In this document: piece by piece, positions 58,679-64,000 of the stretch
Layout: each line of letters starts with the position of its first letter
How positions within the stretch are numbered: the first letter of the stretch is position 1
Assembly: GCF_001875325.1 (NCBI RefSeq)
Contig: NZ_MDDC01000007.1
Span: 62,001-126,000 of the forward strand
DNA from: Neomoorella thermoacetica
GTDB lineage: Bacteria; Bacillota; DSM-521; Neomoorellales; Neomoorellaceae
Reading direction: 5' to 3'
DNA: 64,000 nucleotides
Program-made: the position numbers and the translations under genes
The notes under the pieces: model-generated
Told to the model about the DNA's origin: nothing
The model's input: only the letters and a program-made list of their open reading frames with translations
Databases searched by the model: none

Positions 58679-59342
58679 CTACTTTAACATCAGTCAGGCC
58701 ATGTTTCAAGGCATAAAGGGCCGCCTGGGTACGATCGGAGACACCAATTTTATGAAAGATATGCGTTAGGTGGTTTTTTACCGTTTTTTCACTTATAAAT
58801 AAATCCCTGGCGATCTCCCGGTTGGACTTGCCCAGGCTGACATGGATTAAGATCTCCCGTTCCCGCGCGGTCAGGGGTATAGGTTCGGGGGCCGGTGTAA
58901 AGGTTTCTTGCTTCTGGATACAACCGATAACCTTCTGGGCTACCCCCGGGTGTATAACCCGGTTGCCCCGGGCCACCTGATAGACGGCCTGCACCAGTTC
59001 TTCGGCGCCGATGTCCTTCAGGACGTAGCCGGACACCCCGGACCGCAACAATTCAATAATATACTCCTCATCGTCATGAATAGTAAGGGCCAGGATAGCG
59101 ATTTGCGGCCATTCCTGCCGTATTACTTTCGTAGCTTCAATGCCATTCAGGCCCGGCATGTTAATATCCATAATAATGACCTGCGGCTGGTAACGCCGGG
59201 TCATCTCGAGGGCCTCCTGGCCGGTGGCAGCTTCACCAACTACCTGCAGGTCCGGTTCCAGCTCCAGGATTTTACGTATACCCTCCCGCACCAGGGGATG
59301 GTCATCAGCAATCAAGATAGTAATCTTCTCAATATCCGTCAA
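58650..59342 (-). CDS. NarL/DegU-family response regulator
   Basis: 230 residues from a TTG at 59342 (GGTGGGGATT before it). Receiver: ILIADDHPLVREGIRKILEL, VIIMDINMPGLNGIEATKVI (phospho-acceptor Asp), ILALTIHDDEEYI, SGYVLKDIGAEELV (Lys). C-terminal LuxR helix-turn-helix: LTAREREILIHVSLGKSNRE then IARDLFISEKTVKNHLTHIF. Paired with the kinase gene it overlaps by 14 nt. Target genes unknown; like DegU it may govern motility, biofilm or exoenzymes. Confidence 0.92.
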   Translation of the reverse strand: MTDIEKITILIADDHPLVREGIRKILELEPDLQVVGEAATGQEALEMTRRYQPQVIIMDINMPGLNGIEATKVIRQEWPQIAILALTIHDDEEYIIELLRSGVSGYVLKDIGAEELVQAVYQVARGNRVIHPGVAQKVIGCIQKQETFTPAPEPIPLTAREREILIHVSLGKSNREIARDLFISEKTVKNHLTHIFHKIGVSDRTQAALYALKHGLTDVKVGGTSAGIRR

Positions 59343-60492
59343 AATCCCCACCCCATCCTTGCTGCCGCGGGATAACAATTTCTACCTCGGTTCCCCGGCC
59401 CGGGGCAGTTTTAACTGCCAGCTTTCCGTCCAGGAGTTTCACTCGCTCCTGCATACCGGCCAGGCCGTACCCGCTCCCCCGGGCCGCTGCCAGGTCAAAG
59501 CCGCAACCCTCATCTTTGATACTCAGGGAGATTTTCTCAGGCCGGAACTCCAGCTTAACCCGGGCCTCGGTTACCCCGGCATGCTTCCAGACATTATTTA
59601 AAGCCTCTTGAATTAGACGAAAGATGCCTATTTCAAGGGCTTTATCCAGTCGTTCCTCATGGCCAATGATAATTAATTCTACCTCCAGGCCGTATTTTTC
59701 AAGGTATTCGCCGGCAAAACGATAAAGGGCCGGCACCAGTCCCAGGTCGTCAAGCATCATCGGCCGCAGGGAAAAGATTATTTTCCGTATTTCTGCCAGG
59801 GTTTCCCGGGCCAGATTACCCAGGGCCAGGAGTTCATTCTTTAAATTACCTGATTTAATATCAGCCAGCCTGGTACAGAGTTCGGCTTTAAAGGCTATCC
59901 CGGCCATAGCCTGGGCCGGCCCGTCGTGAATCTCCCGGGCCAGGCGCCGGCGTTCCTCTTCCTGGGCCTGGAGAATCTTTAATCCTACCAGGTGGCGCTG
60001 TTCCAGTTCTTCCAGGTGATCGCTCACCCGGGCCAGTTCTCCGGTCAACAGGGCCAGGGCAGCACCAACATTCCGCACCAGTTCTTCCGCCCGCCGGACC
60101 ATCTCCTGCTGGTTTTTCAGGGTACTCTCCAGGCGGTCCCGGCGCAGGCGTAACTGGCTCTCCCGTTCCCGCCACAAACCCAGCTGGACCTGGTACTCCC
60201 GGGCCTGTTCGTAGGCCGCCTGCATCTCCTTTTCCCCGTAGCGGGAAAAGTCACGGCTTACCTCCATCAAACGATTCCTGGCCCTCTTTTCTTCTATTTC
60301 CAGCCTGTCCACCCGGGCTGCAGCCTCACTGAATTCCCGGCGGACCTCATCCAGTTCCTGGCGCAGACGGACCTCTTCCTGCCGGGCCGTTTCAGCGATG
60401 TTGTAAATGGCTTCCCGGCTCTCTTCCAGGGTTTTAACTATTTCCTTTACTATTTGCTCCAGGACAGCGGCAGTTATTACCTTATCCGGCAC
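59329..60492 (-). CDS. DegS-like sensor histidine kinase
   Basis: 387 residues from a GTG at 60492 (GAGGGGGAGTCCC upstream). Soluble kinase: N-terminal DegS-type coiled coil (EAIYNIAETARQEEVRLRQE onward to about 170), HisKA_3 motif EEERRRLAREIHDGPAQAMA (His), and ATPase EIGIFRLIQEALNNVWKHAG, then ISLSIKDEGCGFDL and GLAGMQERVKLLDGKL. No membrane span, so an intracellular signal is likely. Forms a pair with the downstream regulator. Confidence 0.92.
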   Translation of the reverse strand: MPDKVITAAVLEQIVKEIVKTLEESREAIYNIAETARQEEVRLRQELDEVRREFSEAAARVDRLEIEEKRARNRLMEVSRDFSRYGEKEMQAAYEQAREYQVQLGLWRERESQLRLRRDRLESTLKNQQEMVRRAEELVRNVGAALALLTGELARVSDHLEELEQRHLVGLKILQAQEEERRRLAREIHDGPAQAMAGIAFKAELCTRLADIKSGNLKNELLALGNLARETLAEIRKIIFSLRPMMLDDLGLVPALYRFAGEYLEKYGLEVELIIIGHEERLDKALEIGIFRLIQEALNNVWKHAGVTEARVKLEFRPEKISLSIKDEGCGFDLAAARGSGYGLAGMQERVKLLDGKLAVKTAPGRGTEVEIVIPRQQGWGGDFDGY

Positions 60493-60557
60493 GGGACTCC
60501 CCCTCGTCCCCCCAGGGCAAACACCTTTAACGGTTGGCGGCACCATGGGTAAAACTT

Positions 60558-61370
60558 TTAGGGCTTTTCCAGAGTAAAACGACCCAAACGCCCTTCCCGA
60601 AAATCATTCACCAGGGCCCGGGCCGTCTTTTCCTGGTCGACTACCCCGCCGGGGAGAAGGAAGCCCCGGGACCGGCCAATGGCTGCCAGGATATCGGTTG
60701 CCCCCCCCTGTTCCTGAATCCCGTACCTTACGGCCAGGGTTCCCGGAGCCTCCCGCAATAGAAATTCGCCTACCAGGCAGGCTATTCCTACGACCGGGAC
60801 TGACTCTTCCGGAGCGCATCCCAGGGCGCCTAACCAAAGGGCCGTCCGGGGTTCCTGCCAGCGGGGCCAGAGGACGCCCGGGGTATCTAAGAGTTCCAGG
60901 TTATCTTTGATCCGGATCCACTGTGGCCCCCGGGTAATCCCCGGGCGGTTCCCGGTCCGGGCTGCGGCCCGGCCGGCCAGGCGATTCAAAACGGAAGACT
61001 TACCAACATTGGGTATCCCTAAGGCCATAACCCTTAAAGGGGCTTCACCCAGCCCCCTCCGGGCCCGGGCTTCCCCTTTGGCCCTGGCAATGGCTTTCAA
61101 ATACTGGTATAAAAGGCGGTCGCCGGCACCCGTCCTGGCGTTCATCGCCACGGCCCGGGTACCCCCGGCCCGCAGTTTTTCCAGCCAGCAAGCAGTGGCG
61201 GCAGGGTCGGCCAGATCCGCCCTGGTCAATACCACGACCCGCGCCCGGGAACCGATTAGCTTTTCCAGGTCGGGGTAACGGCTGGAAGCCGGCAGGCGGG
61301 CATCAGCCACCTCCAGGACAGCGTCAACAACCTTTAAATACTGGCGCAGGGATTGCAGGGGAGCAGGCAT
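60558..61370 (-). CDS. rbgA: Ribosome biogenesis GTPase RbgA (YlqF)
   Basis: 270 residues from the ATG at 61370. Circularly permuted GTPase: DAVLEVADARLPASSRYPDL, G4 VVVLTRADLAD, G1 VMALGIPNVGKSSVLNRLAG, G2 RTGNRPGITRGPQWI, G3 LLDTPGVLWP, and a C-terminal VDQEKTARALVNDFREGRLG. It acts late in 50S subunit assembly. It lies 8 nt after lepB, in the rplS-lepB-rbgA order common in Firmicutes. Confidence 0.93.
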   Translation of the reverse strand: MPAPLQSLRQYLKVVDAVLEVADARLPASSRYPDLEKLIGSRARVVVLTRADLADPAATACWLEKLRAGGTRAVAMNARTGAGDRLLYQYLKAIARAKGEARARRGLGEAPLRVMALGIPNVGKSSVLNRLAGRAAARTGNRPGITRGPQWIRIKDNLELLDTPGVLWPRWQEPRTALWLGALGCAPEESVPVVGIACLVGEFLLREAPGTLAVRYGIQEQGGATDILAAIGRSRGFLLPGGVVDQEKTARALVNDFREGRLGRFTLEKP

Positions 61371-61378
61371 AAGTTCAC

Positions 61379-61957
61379 CTACCTGATCAGGCCCAGGCGG
61401 TTTAACGGCCAGAAGATAAACATGGCCTTGCCGATAACCAGCCGGCGATCCAGGGTCCCCCATACCCTGCTATCGGCGCTGTTGTTACGGTTGTCACCCA
61501 TCATAAAATAGTTGTTTGGTGGCACCTTCACCGGGCCAAAGTCACTGTAAACTACCCCGGCCGGCAGGTACTTTTCCGGAGGCTGGGGTTGCCCGTTGAC
61601 ATAAAGTACGTTATTCCGGGCCTCCACTGTATCTCCACCCACGGCAACGACTCTTTTAATATAGTCCCGGCTGGGGTCCAGGGGATAATGGAAGACTACC
61701 ACATCGCCCCGCTGGGGATCACCCAGGCGGTAGGCCAGGCGATTGACAATAATCCGGTCTCCAGGATAAAGGGTTGGTTCCATAGAGGGGGAAGGAATAT
61801 AAAATGGTGTGAAGAGAAAGGCGCGAATGATTACAGCCAGGACGGCGGCAACAACCAGGGACTGCAGTAAATCCCACCACCAGGTCTTTTCCCTGCTCTG
61901 TTTACCTTCTCTACTTTCCTCTAAAGGCTCCAAAGGCAGACGCCCCCCATTAGTCAA
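61379..61957 (-). CDS. lepB: Signal peptidase I
   Basis: 192 residues. One N-terminal span (LQSLVVAAVLAVIIRAFLFT), catalytic Ser in FYIPSPSMEPTLYPGDRIIV, catalytic Lys in DYIKRVVAVGGDTVEARNNV, and PPNNYFMMGDNRNNSADSRV then WGTLDRR. It cleaves signal sequences of exported proteins. Follows rplS. Confidence 0.95.
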   Translation of the reverse strand: MTNGGRLPLEPLEESREGKQSREKTWWWDLLQSLVVAAVLAVIIRAFLFTPFYIPSPSMEPTLYPGDRIIVNRLAYRLGDPQRGDVVVFHYPLDPSRDYIKRVVAVGGDTVEARNNVLYVNGQPQPPEKYLPAGVVYSDFGPVKVPPNNYFMMGDNRNNSADSRVWGTLDRRLVIGKAMFIFWPLNRLGLIR

Positions 61958-61959
61958 AC

Positions 61960-61986
61960 ACGGGACTGATTGAGCACCAGTCCCGT
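61960..61986 (-). terminator. Hairpin between rplS and lepB
   Basis: ACGGGACTG...CAGTCCCGT, a 9-bp perfect stem followed on the minus strand by GTTTGACT. The T-tract is weak; it may be a partial terminator or an mRNA processing hairpin. Confidence 0.45.
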
Positions 61987-62009
61987 TGTTGAACCTCTTC
62001 AGGCTTTCT

Positions 62010-62351
62010 TTACCGTTCCTCTTTAATGCGGGCCGCCTTGCCTACCCGCTCGCGCAGGTAGTAAAGTTTGGCCCTCCTGACCTTGCCGTGACGGACTACC
62101 TCGATGCGTTCCAGTCGTGGCGAGTGCAGGGGAAAGATCCGCTCTACCGCCACGCCGTAGGATACCCGGCGTACGGTAAAGGTTTCATTGATACCCCTGC
62201 CGCGGCGGCCTATCACGACCCCTTCAAAAACCTGGATTCGCTCGCGATTACCTTCAACTACTTTAACATGCACCCGTACGGTATCCCCGGGTTTAAAATC
62301 AGGGATATCAGTACGCAATTGTTCCTTTTCCAGGGTTTCGATGATGTTCAC
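62010..62351 (-). CDS. rplS: Ribosomal protein L19
   Basis: 113 residues. [20 protein letters not shown] then [20 protein letters not shown] and [20 protein letters not shown] followed by [20 protein letters not shown] are fully typical of L19, located at the 30S-50S interface. The start has GGAGGGGTTTAAGGTGAAC upstream. Confidence 0.97.
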   Translation of the reverse strand: MNIIETLEKEQLRTDIPDFKPGDTVRVHVKVVEGNRERIQVFEGVVIGRRGRGINETFTVRRVSYGVAVERIFPLHSPRLERIEVVRHGKVRRAKLYYLRERVGKAARIKEER

Positions 62352-62420
62352 CTTAAACCCCTCCTTTCCAACCGGTAAACCAGCGCTTATTATATCATAA
62401 ATATTTCCCGGGCAACAACA

Positions 62421-63173
62421 TCAAGGAGTCTTCTCCCCTTCCCGGCGGTTGATCTCCTCCAGAAAGCGCCGGTCTTCCGGGCTTAATTCGACCCTGGCCA
62501 GTAAATCCGGCCGGCGCCGCCAGGTCCTCTCCAGGGCTTGCTGCCGCCGCCAGCGCCGGATCTGCTCATGGTTGCCCGATAACAGTACCTCCGGCACTTC
62601 CAGGCCACGGAAGGAACGGGGGCGAGTATACTGGGGATATTCCAGCAGTCCCATGGCAAAGGAATCCTCCCGCGCTCCCTCCGGGGCGCCCAGGACCCCG
62701 GGTAACAGGCGGGTGACGGCGTCGATAATAACCATAGCCGGCAGTTCGCCGCCGGTGAGGACATAATCGCCAATGGAGATCTCCCTGGTCACCAGGGCCA
62801 GCCTGACCCTCTCGTCGACACCCTCGTAGTGACCGCAGATTAAGACCAGGTGCTCCTCCCGGGCCAGTTCTTCTGCCATTTCCTGGTTAAAGACCTCTCC
62901 CTGGGGTGACATGAGGATAACCGGCGTCCTGGCAGTCTCCCCGGCAGGCAAGAGGTCTTCCACCGCCAGGAAGAGGGGTTCGGCCTGCATAACCATCCCC
63001 GGCCCGCCGCCGAAGGGATAATCGTCAACATTCCGGTGTTTATTCCTGGCGTAGGCGCGGATGTTAACCAGGTTCACCTCCAGGCGGCCCTGCTCCCGGG
63101 CGCGCTTGATAATGCTGGTGTTTAAAAACCCGGTAAACATCTCGGGAAAGATCGTCAGGATATCTACCCGCAA
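62421..63173 (-). CDS. trmD: tRNA (guanine-N1-)-methyltransferase TrmD
   Basis: 250 residues. [40 protein letters not shown] then [11 protein letters not shown], the trefoil-knot SAM site [15 protein letters not shown]-like [20 protein letters not shown] then [20 protein letters not shown]. Methylates G37 of tRNAs reading CNN codons. 11 nt after rimM. Confidence 0.97.
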   Translation of the reverse strand: MRVDILTIFPEMFTGFLNTSIIKRAREQGRLEVNLVNIRAYARNKHRNVDDYPFGGGPGMVMQAEPLFLAVEDLLPAGETARTPVILMSPQGEVFNQEMAEELAREEHLVLICGHYEGVDERVRLALVTREISIGDYVLTGGELPAMVIIDAVTRLLPGVLGAPEGAREDSFAMGLLEYPQYTRPRSFRGLEVPEVLLSGNHEQIRRWRRQQALERTWRRRPDLLARVELSPEDRRFLEEINRREGEKTP

Positions 63174-63184
63174 ACTCTGGCCTC

Positions 63185-63715
63185 CTAGTCCCGTAACCCC
63201 GGCGGTAGTTCGACCCGTATCTCCTTCCTGGCCAGGTCAACCTGGCGGACGACTGTTTTTAAGGCTGGGATCAAAATTTCCCCGGCTTCTTCATTCCGGA
63301 CTACATAAACATCGTTGGCTCCCGTTACCAGGATATCCTGCAGGGTGCCCAGGAATTCGCCTCCTGTTGTATAAACCCGGCTGCCGAGCAACTGGTAAAT
63401 ATAGTAATGACCCTCCGGCAGGGGTTCAACCTCCCAGGGTTCTACCTTGAGGGTCGCTCCCCGGACAGCCCCGGCCTGGTCGGCGTCGTTAATTTCGGCC
63501 AGTTTTAGGATGAGGTTTCCTTTGCTGGGACGGGCACTGATGACAGTCACCGGGAAAGTTCTCTTTTCCCGGCCCTTAGCGCTTTCCTGCTCCAGGATTA
63601 ACCTGGTCCCCGGCCGGAAGCGCTCGGGGAAATCCGTCAGGGGTAAAACCTTTACGTCCCCCCGGACGCCGTGGATGCCGATAATTTTGCCGACGCCGAT
63701 CCTTTCTGCCTCCAT
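63185..63715 (-). CDS. rimM: 16S rRNA processing protein RimM
   Basis: 176 residues. [20 protein letters not shown] then [16 protein letters not shown] (N-terminal RimM domain) and [20 protein letters not shown] then [20 protein letters not shown] with [20 protein letters not shown] (PRC barrel). Assists 30S head maturation with S19. Between the KH protein and trmD. Confidence 0.96.
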   Translation of the reverse strand: MEAERIGVGKIIGIHGVRGDVKVLPLTDFPERFRPGTRLILEQESAKGREKRTFPVTVISARPSKGNLILKLAEINDADQAGAVRGATLKVEPWEVEPLPEGHYYIYQLLGSRVYTTGGEFLGTLQDILVTGANDVYVVRNEEAGEILIPALKTVVRQVDLARKEIRVELPPGLRD

Positions 63716-63717
63716 GG

Positions 63718-63948
63718 TCAGTGAATAATCTCCACCACTACTCGCTTACCTTCATGGGCCGCGGCCGCCTTGACCAGAGTCCGGATAGCCCGGGCTATAC
63801 GACCCTGTTTGCCGATTACCTTGCCCATATCCTCCTGGGCTACCCGGAGCTCCAGGATAACTGATTTTTCACCTTCAATCTGGTTGACGCTGACCTGGTC
63901 AGGGTGATCTACCAGGGCTTTAGCCAGGGTTATTAACAAATCCTTCAT
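63718..63948 (-). CDS. khpA: KH-domain RNA-binding protein (KhpA/YlqC)
   Basis: 76 residues. Single KH domain with the GxxG loop: EDMGKVIGKQGRIARAIRTL then VKAAAAHEGKRVVVEII. N-terminal MKDLLITLAKALVDHPDQVS is usual for the family. It binds small RNAs and ribosome-related RNA, often with KhpB. 2 nt before rimM. Confidence 0.95.
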   Translation of the reverse strand: MKDLLITLAKALVDHPDQVSVNQIEGEKSVILELRVAQEDMGKVIGKQGRIARAIRTLVKAAAAHEGKRVVVEIIH

Positions 63949-63966
63949 TATTTATACGCCCCCCCT

Positions 63967-64000
63967 ATTTAGCTTCCCGGGCAGCGATATATTTCTGCCA
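63967..64000 (-). CDS. rpsP: C-terminal end of ribosomal protein S16 (partial)
   Basis: The last 11 codons read WQKYIAAREAK and a TAG, then the window ends. Position directly before the KH protein, rimM and trmD is that of rpsP in Firmicutes. The residues alone are too few for proof, so the call depends on gene order. Confidence 0.6.

Overview
The window reads as part of the chromosome of a thermophilic, spore-forming, acetogen-like Firmicute, most probably Moorella or a close relative. The right two thirds carry the Firmicutes order rpsP - KH protein - rimM - trmD - rplS - lepB - rbgA - rnhB, an eleven-gene complex I operon without nuoE/F/G, murJ-murT/gatD, sporulation-type proteins (DUF3243, SpoVS, Mn-catalase) and a 2-hydroxyacyl-CoA dehydratase-like cluster. 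The genus is inferred from gene content, not from rRNA.

Positions 1 to about 23,000 form an accessory region in which every gene lies on the minus strand. It looks like an integrated conjugative element or captured plasmid whose left end is outside the window. From right to left in transcription order it has: (i) an array of small unknown genes plus an Rpn-type nuclease (18.8-22.9 kb), nearly all preceded by the same RNA module, in which a Shine-Dalgarno (SD) sequence is followed by a GC-rich hairpin and only then by the start codon; (ii) a DNA metabolism block (DNA methyltransferase, RecU-like resolvase, beta clamp, dCMP deaminase, NMP kinase, and a class II ribonucleotide reductase split by a 161-residue mini-intein at its catalytic cysteine); (iii) a remnant cytosine methyltransferase, a PD-(D/E)XK protein and SpoVS; (iv) a Gram-positive conjugation module (secreted protein, TcpC, TcpD-like, TcpE and VirB4), with terminators between several genes; (v) a DUF4065 (Panacea) antitoxin whose overlapping downstream partner gene has been split by an IscB/omega-RNA (HEARO) insertion element. 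That IscB lacks the expected first RuvC aspartate.

The chromosomal part starts at 23.2 kb on the plus strand with an Mn-catalase and a DUF3243 gene behind a SigG-like promoter. It continues with an acyltransferase, a DUF441 protein, a decayed MacB-type permease, a two-subunit dehydratase-like enzyme with its ATP-dependent activator (27.2-30.3 kb), a copper-amine-oxidase-N/transglutaminase-like exported protein, FlhB- and FliK-like proteins, and a marR-MFS-MFS operon. Cell-envelope genes follow (murJ, murT, gatD), then a metallophosphoesterase, an isocitrate-type dehydrogenase, a CofE-like ligase with an amidase, and an overlapping hydantoinase/deacetylase pair.

From 48 kb to the right end everything runs on the minus strand: yraN, nuoN-M-L-K-J-I-H-D-C-B-A, rnhB, a DegU/DegS-type two-component system, rbgA, lepB, rplS, trmD, rimM, the KH protein and the last codons of rpsP. 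The complex I lacks the NADH-oxidising module, so its likely donor is reduced ferredoxin or another low-potential carrier.
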